Source: Chlorobiota bacterium (GTDB lineage Bacteria > Bacteroidota > Bacteroidia > Bacteroidales > VadinHA17). Taken from it: 59,436 nt of DNA. Position numbers and translations under genes: made by a program. A model generated the notes under the pieces. It was not told where the DNA came from. It saw only the letters and a program-made list of their open reading frames with translations, and did not search any database. Location: contig JAADHC010000074.1 of assembly GCA_013152085.1 (NCBI GenBank), forward strand, positions 1-59,436, read 5' to 3'. This document shows, in pieces, positions 28,031 to 36,033 of this stretch; the stretch's first letter is position 1, and the number at the start of each line of letters is the position of its first letter.

Positions 28031-28653
28031 GGTTGTTTTGATTTATTGGTTTTTAAAGACAGTTTTTTAGCTACTTCCAGCCCTTTTTCACTGGCAATAC
28101 CATGTATATGATAATTAAATGCCTGCATGATAAAACGGTCAGAAGTAAACTCTTCCGGTGTTAAAAAGTCATTGGTCATCGGGACCTCCATTCGCGATAT
28201 ATAAAGTTTTGAAATTATATCTTCATCCAGGTCTTCCCGGTACAGGCCTTCTTTCTTCCCTTTTTTAAGATTGGTTTTCATTGAATGATACATGCGCGTA
28301 CGTTGTACGGAAACAATCTTTTCATACAGATCAGGATAATATTTTTTCAGATCATGCTGTTTGCCCGGGTTATACTCACGAACCAGCTGCAATACCAGCT
28401 TGTTTACCTCCAGAATCTCCTCCACTGCATTCAGGTTTTGATCACGGATTTTCTGAAACAAAACAGCCTTTTTTTCAATTTCTGTTTCAAGAACCTTACT
28501 GACCAGTTCCTTCTTGTCAGTAAAATATCCGTACAATGTTTTTTTTGATATGCCGAGTTCAGAAGCAATTTCGTCCATGGTAATGCTTCGAATACCGTAC
28601 TTGTTGAATAGGGCACATACCCGGTCAATGATTTTTTTGTAAATATCTTCCAC
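28027..28653 (-). CDS. TetR/AcrR-family repressor of the efflux operon
   Basis: 208 residues. The N-terminal helix-turn-helix reads FNKYGIRSITMDEIASELGISKKTLYGYF (residues about 17-45), a typical TetR recognition region; the C-terminal two-thirds is the helical ligand and dimer domain. The start is GTG at 28653: an in-frame stop sits shortly upstream and the next ATG lies inside the HTH. It is the first gene of the efflux operon, so autoregulation is expected, and a 7-base inverted repeat sits in its promoter. The inducer is unknown. Confidence 0.9.
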   Translation of the reverse strand: MEDIYKKIIDRVCALFNKYGIRSITMDEIASELGISKKTLYGYFTDKKELVSKVLETEIEKKAVLFQKIRDQNLNAVEEILEVNKLVLQLVREYNPGKQHDLKKYYPDLYEKIVSVQRTRMYHSMKTNLKKGKKEGLYREDLDEDIISKLYISRMEVPMTNDFLTPEEFTSDRFIMQAFNYHIHGIASEKGLEVAKKLSLKTNKSKQP

Positions 28654-28679
28654 GATACTGATGTTTTATTTTGTGCCGG

Positions 28680-28711
28680 CAAATGTAAACCGAGGAAACG
28701 ATAAATGCAAA
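28680..28711 (-). promoter_or_regulatory. Promoter of the tetR-efflux operon
   Basis: Minus strand TTTG (28708-28711), 20 bases, TACATTTG (28680-28687): a perfect Bacteroidota promoter. The expected start of transcription is about 20 bases before the GTG at 28653. Confidence 0.82.
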
Positions 28712-28722
28712 AAAAGTTTCCT
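28693..28722. promoter_or_regulatory. Inverted repeat, candidate TetR operator
   Basis: AGGAAAC at 28693-28699 and GTTTCCT at 28716-28722 are perfect inverted repeats with a 16-base spacer. The pair covers the -33 element and the spacer of the tetR promoter, where a bound repressor dimer would block polymerase. Position and symmetry are seen; binding is inferred. Confidence 0.6.
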
Positions 28723-28766
28723 GCGTTTAGAAAGAAAATGATCTCAAACCGTAAGTATGCGGGTGA

Positions 28767-29435
28767 TTACAAAGATTTTAGAAGACATTCAGCCATCTTT
28801 AAATCTTCAGGATACGTGATTTTTATGTTCAACGGGTCGCCATCAACCGGATGAATTCGTATTCCGGATTGCTCCATAAGCGAGGCCTCATCTGTAAATG
28901 AAGAATAATCAGGATGATTAAAAGCTTTTTTCAATTCGTTTGTTCTGAAAACCTGTGGCGTCTGGACAAAATAAAGAGTATTACGGTCAACCGTTTTATT
29001 ACTTTGCCGTGTTATTTTTCTTACGGATTCACTTACAGGCAGAACAGGGATGGCATTTCCTTTTTCGTGGGCCTCCTTAAAGACACGTTTGAGAAAAGGT
29101 TCGCGAAGAAAAGGTCTGGCAGCGTCATGTACGGCAACAAAATCAAAGGCTGAAGCTTCCTTGAGTCCGTTATATACAGAATCGGCCCTGGTAGAGCCAC
29201 CCTCTACAATCGTGCAGGGAATCATGTGTGGAAATTTGTTGGAAAGATCGAACCAGTATGAGATCCATGATGGATGAAGAACAAGAATGAGGGATAGATT
29301 CTTTTGGTAACGGTAAAAAGCAGAAATCGTATGCCATAAAACCGGATATCCTCCCAGGTTTATAAATTGTTTGGGAATCTTTTCTCCTGTTCTTTCACCG
29401 GTTCCGCCGGCAACGATAATAACACCATCAGTCAT
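28767..29435 (-). CDS. ispD: 2-C-methyl-D-erythritol 4-phosphate cytidylyltransferase
   Basis: Third step of the MEP isoprenoid pathway: joins CTP and methylerythritol phosphate. 222 residues. The CTP loop is AGGTGERTGEKIPKQF near the N-terminus, VHDAARPF holds the conserved Asp and Arg, and FTDEASLMEQ and GDPLNIKITYPEDL are the C-terminal family motifs. It sits alone with its own -7 element (minus strand TAATTTTG at 29453-29460) and is divergent from the DUF2461 gene. Confidence 0.95.
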   Translation of the reverse strand: MTDGVIIVAGGTGERTGEKIPKQFINLGGYPVLWHTISAFYRYQKNLSLILVLHPSWISYWFDLSNKFPHMIPCTIVEGGSTRADSVYNGLKEASAFDFVAVHDAARPFLREPFLKRVFKEAHEKGNAIPVLPVSESVRKITRQSNKTVDRNTLYFVQTPQVFRTNELKKAFNHPDYSSFTDEASLMEQSGIRIHPVDGDPLNIKITYPEDLKMAECLLKSL

Positions 29436-29452
29436 GGTACAACAGTTTGTGT

Positions 29453-29460
29453 CAAAATTA
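29453..29460 (-). promoter_or_regulatory. Candidate -7 element of ispD
   Basis: Minus strand TAATTTTG matches TAnnTTTG, 17 bases before the ATG ending at 29435; no TTTG partner is seen at -33. Confidence 0.45.
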
Positions 29461-29558
29461 ATGTAAAATTTGTTATCCTGTCAGGGTTATTAAAAAGAGA
29501 AAGATCCGATAGGAAACCAGGTGTTTTTTAATATATTTATGGAAAAAACGGATTTATT

Positions 29559-30212
29559 ATGGAAGAGATTCTATCCTTTCTTTCTGCACTTAAGCTTAAC
29601 AACAATCGTGAATGGTTTAATGCAGAAAAGGAAAGATACAAACGTGCATTGAAACATTTTGAAGCGATTACCGGTGATTTGATTCAGATTCTTCGGGGGA
29701 TAGACAAACATTTGCCAGACCTCGAGCCGAAGAAGTGTATTTTCCGGATTTACCGTGATGTTCGTTTTTCTGCCGATAAATCGCCATATAAAACCCATTT
29801 TGGTGCTTTAGTTTCGGAGGGAGGGAAAAAGATGGTCCTGGCAGGTTATTATTTGCACATTGAACCGGGAGCCTCCATACTTGGGGGAGGAATTTACCGT
29901 CCGCCTTCTGAAATACTCAGAAAAATACGAAGAGATATTTATGAAAACCCGGAAGAATTTTCAGAGATTGTAGAAGATAAACTGTTTTTGGAAACTTTTG
30001 GCGGCCTGGAAGGCGAAAAGCTGGTAAGACCTCCGCAGGGTTTTTCTGGAGATTCGTCTGCAATAGAGTGGCTTAAGTTTAAAAGCTATACCATTATCCG
30101 GAATTTTTCCGATGAAGAAGTTTGTGCTCCGGATTTTATTCCTGAAACAGGAGAAATCTTTGGCAGGATGACACCCCTGATCCACTTCCTGAATTATGCT
30201 ATAAACAATTAA
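29559..30212 (+). CDS. DUF2461 family protein
   Basis: 217 residues matching the whole DUF2461 family: LKLNNNREWFNAEKERY at the N-terminus, FRIYRDVRFSADKSPYKTHFGA in the middle (the family signature) and GGGIYRPPSEILRKIR after it. Function unknown across the family; members are widespread in bacteria and fungi. No signal peptide, so cytosolic. It stands as a single gene, divergent from ispD. Confidence 0.9.
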   Translation: MEEILSFLSALKLNNNREWFNAEKERYKRALKHFEAITGDLIQILRGIDKHLPDLEPKKCIFRIYRDVRFSADKSPYKTHFGALVSEGGKKMVLAGYYLHIEPGASILGGGIYRPPSEILRKIRRDIYENPEEFSEIVEDKLFLETFGGLEGEKLVRPPQGFSGDSSAIEWLKFKSYTIIRNFSDEEVCAPDFIPETGEIFGRMTPLIHFLNYAINN

Positions 30213-30320
30213 TGTTTAATATCCAGGATCATGATTTTACTTCTGCCACGTATAAAAATATTATTTTCTCCCTTTACCAGATTTTTTTAATCATAGGAGG
30301 AGAAGTAACCCGCCAAACCA

Positions 30321-30719
30321 TTATCTGCTGAAAGCAAGGATTTGCAGGTATAGAATAACCAGGAAAACCACAATCAACAGATTGATTCCTGTAAAGATAA
30401 GGTTGTACAGGCTACGTCCTTTTTTAATCCTGCGCCGTGCAAACATTGCTACTGTGGGAATGAAAGCCGAAAAGAGGATCAGCGTAAAATGGAGGTTGGT
30501 AAAAAAAGCTTCAGGATTTTCCTTATAGAAAGTCAAAAAAAAGACAAATGCCAAAAGGAAAGCCAGGTAAATCAGATAGCTGATCTTTAGAAAAAGCGTA
30601 GAAAACTTTCTTTTACGGTGTATTACTGTAGGTTGCAACAGAATCCATGCCAGGATATAAAGGATGGCAAACCCTGACAATACCAGAATATGAAGAAGTA
30701 TGTTTCCGGCACTTTGCAT
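30321..30719 (-). CDS. Small integral membrane protein, unknown
   Basis: 132 residues with four hydrophobic segments (about 8-28, 44-64, 75-95 and 105-128) separated by short basic loops (HRKRK, ARRRIKKGR). No recognised family signature; DUF420-like proteins have a similar size and topology but I cannot confirm the match. The composition and good hydrophobic layout support a real gene. It is 82 bases downstream of the ROK kinase gene on the same strand and could be co-transcribed. Confidence 0.6.
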   Translation of the reverse strand: MQSAGNILLHILVLSGFAILYILAWILLQPTVIHRKRKFSTLFLKISYLIYLAFLLAFVFFLTFYKENPEAFFTNLHFTLILFSAFIPTVAMFARRRIKKGRSLYNLIFTGINLLIVVFLVILYLQILAFSR

Positions 30720-30801
30720 CTGATGATATTAAGCGGATACAAGATAAGAAAAATCAGGTTATGGTCTGCCTGTTGGAAAAGATGAAAAGCTTTTCCCTTG
30801 T

Positions 30802-31779
30802 TTATTTATTGTTGTTCCAAACCAGGGCACTGGCACCCAGAACTGCAGCGTTTTGTGTGTTGAGTTTGGAGGGAAGCAATTTTACTTTCCCCCGGTAAAT
30901 CTCCAGAAGGTTTTGTTCCATGTATCGGCGGGTAGGTTCGAAGATAAGATCTTCGGCCAGGGTAAGCCCGCCGAAAAGAAAGATAGCCTCGGGATTTGTA
31001 TGGGCAACGACATCAGCCAGTTTAAAACCAAGCATCCGGCCGGTGTGTTCAAATGCACGATTCGCGATTTTATCACCTTTTTTGGCAGCTTCACTGATCT
31101 TTGCAGCGGTCAGTTCATTAAAACTGTAATTCCGGAGTTCGCTGTCTTCGGTCATATCGCCCAGCAATTTAAAAGTGGTCCTTTTAATTCCTGTGGCAGA
31201 AACATAGGTTTCCAGACAACCTTTACGACCGCAACCACACTGCCGGTTACTTTCTCCCGGACGGATACTGGTGTGTCCGATCTCTCCGGCAAAACCATCA
31301 TGACCGTAAACCAGCTCACCGTTTATTACAATGCCGCTTCCAAGGCCGGTACCCAGGGTAATAACCACAAAATCCCTCATTCCTTTGGCTCCGCCATAAA
31401 CCATTTCTCCAATAGCCGCAGCATTGGCATCATTGGTTACAATCACCGGTAATTTTGTATACTGCTTGAAAAAATCTGCCAGGGGAATAATCCCTTTCCA
31501 CGGAAGATCCGCAGCATATTCAATCGTCCCCTTATTGATATTCCCCATAGGAGCACCCACTCCAATACCCTGAACTTCAACTTTTTCATTAAGTTTCTTC
31601 AGGTGCAACCTTATCTTTTCATTCAATGCCGCAAGAAAAACCTCAACTTCTCCGTAATCTGCGGTTTTCATTTTTCCTTCTGTCAGGAAATTCCCCTTTT
31701 TGTCAACAATACCAAATACGGTATTCGTTCCGCCAATATCAATGCCGATAGCAACTTTTTTATTATTTGGTGTAGCCAT
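30802..31779 (-). CDS. ROK-family sugar kinase (glucokinase-like), paralogue 1
   Basis: 325 residues from the ATG at 31779; twenty further codons upstream are open but this start begins immediately before the phosphate loop. GIDIGGTNTVFG is the ATP-binding P1 loop, NDANAAAIGE and GLGSGIVINGELVYG hold the catalytic Asp and P2 loop, and the zinc motif is CGCGRKGCLET. It likely phosphorylates glucose or a hexosamine. The similar ROK gene at 36034 shows a duplication. A TATTTTTG element precedes it. Confidence 0.92.
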   Translation of the reverse strand: MATPNNKKVAIGIDIGGTNTVFGIVDKKGNFLTEGKMKTADYGEVEVFLAALNEKIRLHLKKLNEKVEVQGIGVGAPMGNINKGTIEYAADLPWKGIIPLADFFKQYTKLPVIVTNDANAAAIGEMVYGGAKGMRDFVVITLGTGLGSGIVINGELVYGHDGFAGEIGHTSIRPGESNRQCGCGRKGCLETYVSATGIKRTTFKLLGDMTEDSELRNYSFNELTAAKISEAAKKGDKIANRAFEHTGRMLGFKLADVVAHTNPEAIFLFGGLTLAEDLIFEPTRRYMEQNLLEIYRGKVKLLPSKLNTQNAAVLGASALVWNNNK

Positions 31780-31808
31780 GTGTTTTATAATTGCTTTATG
31801 TTTCCAGA

Positions 31809-31816
31809 CAAAAATA
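31809..31816 (-). promoter_or_regulatory. Candidate -7 element of ROK kinase 1
   Basis: Minus strand TATTTTTG matches TAnnTTTG, 29 bases before the ATG ending at 31779. This favours the 31779 start, since the longer frame would begin upstream of the transcript. Confidence 0.5.
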
Positions 31817-32083
31817 AGAGAAATTATACGGTTTACCATTAACTTCTCTTTTTTTCCGGTGGTACTGCTTCTCCCCTGACGGTTTAAGGGACATTTTGTT
31901 GAAAACCCTGAATGATTATTATCCTGATTGAGTAACCCTTGAAACAGATTATTTTACTGCTTGTGTACTTTATATATCTACTGAGTTAACTACGAGTTAT
32001 GTTTTTATAATATACAGTATTACAGTGAGTACTGTGTCTCTGTATTTCTTTAAAGTCATAAAAAAGACCATTCCTCTTTAATC

Positions 32084-32104
32084 AAAACTTTCACAGAAAG
32101 TTTT
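32084..32104. repeat. Short perfect hairpin
   Basis: AAAACTTTC (32084-32092), loop ACA, GAAAGTTTT (32096-32104): a nine-pair perfect stem next to the larger palindromic element. It may help end transcription of the SIS operon. Confidence 0.6.
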
Positions 32105-32115
32105 GGGTGAGGTGT

Positions 32116-32219
32116 AATAAAGAAATTTCGGTTTTTGTACCTTTAGGTCAAAATAAAACGAGCGAAATACCCCTATGGCTTTGCCTCGGGGATCGTTCGT
32201 TTTAAGAAATTTCTTTATT
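32116..32219. repeat. 104-bp palindromic element (MITE- or REP-like)
   Basis: Terminal perfect 14-base inverted repeats (AATAAAGAAATTTC at 32116-32129, complement at 32206-32219) enclose a second arm pair (AAAACGAGCGA at 32155-32165 against TCGTTCGTTTT at 32193-32203, one mismatch) and a CCCC/GGGG plus GGC/GCC core (32170-32191). The whole folds into one long hairpin. It lies 34 bases past the SIS gene stop. It may be a repeated palindrome or a strong terminator; other copies were not seen in the window. Confidence 0.6.
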
Positions 32220-32252
32220 GGAATGGCCTTTGGACGGGTTTCTCTGGCGGAT

Positions 32253-33269
32253 CTAATCTGTCGTAAATTCATTACCCACTTTCCTGGCCCGTACCGGCTT
32301 ATCCAGGTTAATTCCCAGGGCAATACCGGTTTCAACCAGGAGGTTCCAGCCTGCAGCAAGCTCAATATATTCTTTATAAAGATTTTCACTGTTAATAACC
32401 AAAGTAGGGAACCTGGTTTGACGTGAAGATATGGCAACAATTTTCATTCCAACGCCGTCGGCAAGACAGGTCTGGAATTTTTCTTCTTCACTTTCAAACG
32501 GGTCAATAATCACTACCACTTCATTTTTGTCCATTACTTCTTCAATACCATGCAAGGCATATGTCCCTTCAAGAAAATCCGATTTTTTGCGTGTTATCTC
32601 ATTCGTTTTCAGCGTAAGTTCTTCGGCTACACCCGTATTACGTCCGGCAAAGTATAGCACATCTGCATTTTTAAGCATATATACGATAGCCGGATCAACA
32701 TCCGCTTTCATGGCAAGTTCCAAATGATCAGCCAGCTCCTTCAATCCTGTCATTTTCTTGTTTTGCAAATGATGGAACAGGCTGTCATAAAACAAGCCCT
32801 GCTCAATAACCGATTTGGTTGCAGCTACGGCATCTTCTTTCCCACACTGAAGGATATGCGTCTCCAGGGCCAATTCTTCAAGCGGAGTGTTTTCATTAGC
32901 GGTAAGTCCGTAAAATGCCTGATGCCGGGATTCTTTAAGGGATTTAAAAAGACGTATTACTTCTTTTGTTTTGCCTGAATTAGAGGCCCCGAAAACCGCA
33001 TATTCATCAAGGGCATATTCCAGGGCCTGGGTTGCCCCTTCGGTAGTAACCGGATAAGGAAAAGCCTCTTTCATGGCATGATAAATGGCTCGTTTTGCCG
33101 GAAAAATTCTGCTGCTTCCTTCTCCCGTGAGAAATAGTTTTTGTTTTTTTTCTACAGTTTCTGCAAAACGGGCAGAACACTGCGGGTCAAACTTTCTAAC
33201 TACATCTGCAGTTTCAAGCATTTCTCTTACCAGAGCGTACTGGCTGTAAGTATGATTATTCGGGTCCAT
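32253..33269 (-). CDS. SIS-domain sugar-phosphate isomerase/deaminase-like protein
   Basis: 338 residues with two SIS domains, like the isomerase half of GlmS, AgaS or archaeal GlmD. LTGEGSSRIFPAKRAI (about 52-67) is the first sugar-phosphate loop and FGASNSGKTKEVI (about 113) the second; DVLYFAGRNTGVAEEL opens the second SIS domain. Probable substrate is an amino-sugar or fructosamine phosphate. The setting (deacetylase, ROK kinase, phosphofructokinase and MFS importer upstream) favours glucosamine-6-phosphate deamination to fructose 6-phosphate. Last gene of its operon, 21 bases after the PIG-L gene. Confidence 0.8.
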   Translation of the reverse strand: MDPNNHTYSQYALVREMLETADVVRKFDPQCSARFAETVEKKQKLFLTGEGSSRIFPAKRAIYHAMKEAFPYPVTTEGATQALEYALDEYAVFGASNSGKTKEVIRLFKSLKESRHQAFYGLTANENTPLEELALETHILQCGKEDAVAATKSVIEQGLFYDSLFHHLQNKKMTGLKELADHLELAMKADVDPAIVYMLKNADVLYFAGRNTGVAEELTLKTNEITRKKSDFLEGTYALHGIEEVMDKNEVVVIIDPFESEEEKFQTCLADGVGMKIVAISSRQTRFPTLVINSENLYKEYIELAAGWNLLVETGIALGINLDKPVRARKVGNEFTTD

Positions 33270-33290
33270 GGTAAATTATTTTAATGTTTA

Positions 33291-34058
33291 TTATTTATAT
33301 TTTACAAATTCTTTAATCGTTTCCTGGATTAGGGGGTCTTGCTGGAACCCTCCCCCGAGATGTTGCCAGAAAACTTCAGCATAGGCTACCCCGATTATTT
33401 TCCCGTAGTTGACATTATTTTGTTTCATCTGTCCGAAAAAGTCGTCCATTTTATGCATATGTCTCATTAATTCCACTTGTGACTGATGATAGGAGAGCAT
33501 CTGCATTTTGGTGTCAATAACAGAAGAGATATCAACAAAAAATTGCGGAGGAGTAATTTGTGAACCGATCGGATCGGAAAGCGTGAGCGGAGCGGAGTGG
33601 TAAAGCAACGGAGTGATGTCAACGGGTTTTTCTTCCGTGGGCACATTGGGGAGCGAAGCTATCATGGCGGCCGACTCAACAATATTGCAAGTGGTTCTGT
33701 GATCACTATGATAGTCCATAGGCAGGTGGGTGATAACGATTCCGGCTTTTACTTTTCTGATCAGGGCAGTCGTTGCCACCCTGAGTTCGGTAGTGTCAAA
33801 CAGATAGCCGTCACGGCCCTCCAGGCAATAATAGGGAGCGTTAAGAATGGCAGCTGCTTGTTTTGCTTCTGCCTTTCTGGTGCGTATGGTTTTTCCCTCG
33901 GTAGAATTCATTCCTCCCATTCCTCCGGCTGTCATGGTTGCAACCACAATCTCAAAACCTTTGTCTTTAAGAAGCTTTAATGTTCCGGCAGCAAAAGCTT
34001 CCATATCATCGGGATGAGCATGCAGGGCAAGGACCGTTTTGTTAAATTTCTTATCCAT
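33291..34058 (-). CDS. PIG-L (LmbE) family N-deacetylase
   Basis: 255 residues. The zinc motif HPDDME starts at His15 with Asp17/18, and MDYHSDHRTTCN carries the further zinc His. Family members remove acetyl groups from GlcNAc-containing substrates (GlcNAc-PI, bacillithiol precursor, diacetylchitobiose). No signal peptide, so cytosolic. Its place between phosphofructokinase and a SIS deaminase-like gene points to deacetylation of GlcNAc, GlcNAc-6-phosphate or chitobiose. It begins 5 bases after the phosphofructokinase stop. Confidence 0.87.
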   Translation of the reverse strand: MDKKFNKTVLALHAHPDDMEAFAAGTLKLLKDKGFEIVVATMTAGGMGGMNSTEGKTIRTRKAEAKQAAAILNAPYYCLEGRDGYLFDTTELRVATTALIRKVKAGIVITHLPMDYHSDHRTTCNIVESAAMIASLPNVPTEEKPVDITPLLYHSAPLTLSDPIGSQITPPQFFVDISSVIDTKMQMLSYHQSQVELMRHMHKMDDFFGQMKQNNVNYGKIIGVAYAEVFWQHLGGGFQQDPLIQETIKEFVKYK

Positions 34059-34063
34059 AGGTT

Positions 34064-35269
34064 TTAATGGTTTACAGCCTGTTTTTTTAATTTGATGTAA
34101 TCCGGAAAAGTGCCGACGAGCGGCCGGAGATAATCAAGAAAGGCTTCACTGACAAAAGTACCATTGCTGGTAAAGTAATTCTTCGGCATGGGCCTGGCCT
34201 TAACTGCCACATCGGCAAGCGGAACCGGTTTATAGGAAACCGTGTATGGCGTATTGGATTCACGGTGTATTCCGATCATTTTGCCCGTAGTCCCGGAAAG
34301 GGCAAGTTTTACCGCCTCTGCCCCACACCGATAAGCTTCTGTACGGTCAGTTTCGGCCGCCCTGTCAGCTGCCGACATGATCAGGGATTCGGTAATTTGA
34401 AATTCTCCCCGGAAGCCGAATTTTTCCGATATCATCCGGTGAAGCATTAAAGCTACAGAAGTCCCTCCCATAGCGCCGAATTCCACATTAGAAAATTTAT
34501 CTTTTGTCCGGGAAGCGCTCACCGGAGTTCCGTCGGCATATTTTATCCCTTCGCCACAAACGATAGATACAAAACCATACAGGTTATAAATCTTTTCAAA
34601 ATCGGAAAGAAATTTATCCTGTTCGAAATCAAATTCAGGTGTATAAATCAGGTGGGGAGCATCTTCTTCGTCCTTGCGGGCCATGGCGGTAGCCGCTGCC
34701 AGCCATCCGGCATCACGACCGATCGTCTGGTAGATGACAAATTGATCAACCTTTTGCATATCCCGGGCCAGAATACCACCCTGCAGAACATTCAGGATAT
34801 TGGACCGTGCCGCGGAGGCAAATCCGGGAGTGTGATCCGTACCGAAAAGATCATTATCTACGGTTTTGGGAATACCAATCCCGATCATTTCGTATCCGGT
34901 AGTCTGACAGTAGGTTTCAACCCTGTGAATGGTGTCCATGGTATCATTGCCCCCAATCATAAATAAGTAGCGAATATTGAAAGCTTTCAGTACTTCCAGG
35001 ATTTTCGGAAAATCTTCATTGATTACTTTATGGCGGGAGGAGCCGAGCGCCGAAGAAGGTGTTTTTTTCAATCCTTCAATAATCGTACGGGATTGATTCC
35101 CCAGGTCAAGAAGATCTTTTTGCATAAAACCCTCAATACCAAAATGCATCCCGTAAACTTTATCAATTTGCGGAGCCTCCATACATGCCTCAATTACACC
35201 TGCAAGAGAAGCATTAATCACACTGGTTGGCCCTCCGGACTGACCGATGATCGCATTTCCATTTAACAT
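34064..35269 (-). CDS. 6-phosphofructokinase, PPi-dependent type
   Basis: Phosphorylates fructose 6-phosphate to the 1,6-bisphosphate. 401 residues from ATG at 35269; the longer frame adds 28 unlikely hydrophobic residues. The N-terminus IIGQSGGPTSVINAS is the phosphate loop. GGNDT (106-110) and PKTVDND (134-140) carry the Asp and Lys positions that distinguish PPi-using from ATP-using enzymes (GGDGS and PGTIDND), so PPi use is likely. TIGRDAGW and GAMGGTSVALML are further family motifs. An internal promoter precedes it, so it, the PIG-L and the SIS gene can be made separately from the upstream operon. Confidence 0.92.
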   Translation of the reverse strand: MLNGNAIIGQSGGPTSVINASLAGVIEACMEAPQIDKVYGMHFGIEGFMQKDLLDLGNQSRTIIEGLKKTPSSALGSSRHKVINEDFPKILEVLKAFNIRYLFMIGGNDTMDTIHRVETYCQTTGYEMIGIGIPKTVDNDLFGTDHTPGFASAARSNILNVLQGGILARDMQKVDQFVIYQTIGRDAGWLAAATAMARKDEEDAPHLIYTPEFDFEQDKFLSDFEKIYNLYGFVSIVCGEGIKYADGTPVSASRTKDKFSNVEFGAMGGTSVALMLHRMISEKFGFRGEFQITESLIMSAADRAAETDRTEAYRCGAEAVKLALSGTTGKMIGIHRESNTPYTVSYKPVPLADVAVKARPMPKNYFTSNGTFVSEAFLDYLRPLVGTFPDYIKLKKQAVNH

Positions 35270-35304
35270 ATTAAAAATACCATTTAGTTCAAAACAAAAC
35301 GAAC

Positions 35305-35336
35305 CAAAGATACAAAAAAAAGAGTGAAAAGACAAG
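35305..35336 (-). promoter_or_regulatory. Internal promoter before phosphofructokinase
   Basis: Minus strand CTTG (35333-35336), 20 bases, TATCTTTG (35305-35312). The -7 element is perfect, the -33 has one change. It lies 35 bases before the ATG ending at 35269, in an 85-base gap inside the operon. Confidence 0.65.
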
Positions 35337-35354
35337 CACGTATTTTTAAACAAT

Positions 35355-36020
35355 TCAGATAAATTTCAAAGGCGCAAAGTAATCAGGTTGGTGAAAGTCA
35401 GGATGTGGTGTTTTTACAGGCTTCCAGGAGAGATAATGCGGTTGGGAAAGGTCATCGCCGCATTTATAAAAGTTGGCATAAATGGTTTTTCCGGTCCGGT
35501 GTTTGAAATCATCGCCGGTAATTACATCAAGCGGAATAACCAGAAGCAGATGCCATGAAAACGGCCCGGGTTTCTCGTCAAAAGGATTCCTGCCCAGTGA
35601 AGGATACCTGTGGATCTGTTTTAGGATATAAGGAGGAAGCAAAACGCGATTGTTTCTTGAGGTTCCTTTTTCACTAAGGCAGGTGCCGATACAATTGGTT
35701 TCAATGTTGTAATAGGGACCGTTTTTTACAGGAGCAAAAAAAAACTCGACACAACTGTCGCGATAGACCGGGGCATTATCCCTGGTATATATTCCGCGCA
35801 CAACAGATTCTGTAACATAAAATTTGAGAAAAAGAAGGTTTTTTCTCCATGCTAACGAAAAGGAAACTTCCGGTTTCAGGGAATATTTTTCCCAGTTTTC
35901 CTTATCGACCGGATATTTTTCATGTTGATCAAGAAAAAAGTGCACATCCGCAACATTTTTCTTATGATATTTTCCCGGAAATTGGTGGACGATCAATGGC
36001 GCAGCCGGCTGTGTTTTCAT
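35355..36020 (-). CDS. CBM9-like carbohydrate-binding protein
   Basis: 221 residues from ATG at 36020; the open frame extends upstream into the ROK gene but this start leaves a 13-base gap. The fold signature is that of family 9-like carbohydrate-binding modules found in Bacteroidota: FSLAWRKNLLFLKFYVTE, then DSCVEFFFAP, YYNIETNCIG and a late FYKCGDDLSQPHYLSW. No signal peptide is visible, which is odd for a carbohydrate-binding module, so the protein may be cytosolic or use an unrecognised export route. It lies inside the sugar operon between ROK kinase 2 and phosphofructokinase. Confidence 0.72.
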   Translation of the reverse strand: MKTQPAAPLIVHQFPGKYHKKNVADVHFFLDQHEKYPVDKENWEKYSLKPEVSFSLAWRKNLLFLKFYVTESVVRGIYTRDNAPVYRDSCVEFFFAPVKNGPYYNIETNCIGTCLSEKGTSRNNRVLLPPYILKQIHRYPSLGRNPFDEKPGPFSWHLLLVIPLDVITGDDFKHRTGKTIYANFYKCGDDLSQPHYLSWKPVKTPHPDFHQPDYFAPLKFI

Positions 36021-36033
36021 CGCATGTAAATGT

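Larger units (their letters stand above)
31840..32252. other. Intergenic region with palindromic elements
   Basis: About 410 bases without a gene between the ROK kinase promoter and the SIS-domain gene stop. The left part is AT-rich and unremarkable; the right part holds two inverted-repeat structures at 32084-32104 and 32116-32219. Short open frames here lack any recognisable protein signature. Confidence 0.6.

Noticed and set aside
32078-32440. Open frame across the palindromic region and SIS gene end
   Set aside because: It is a shadow of the SIS gene continued through palindromic DNA, with no protein signature.
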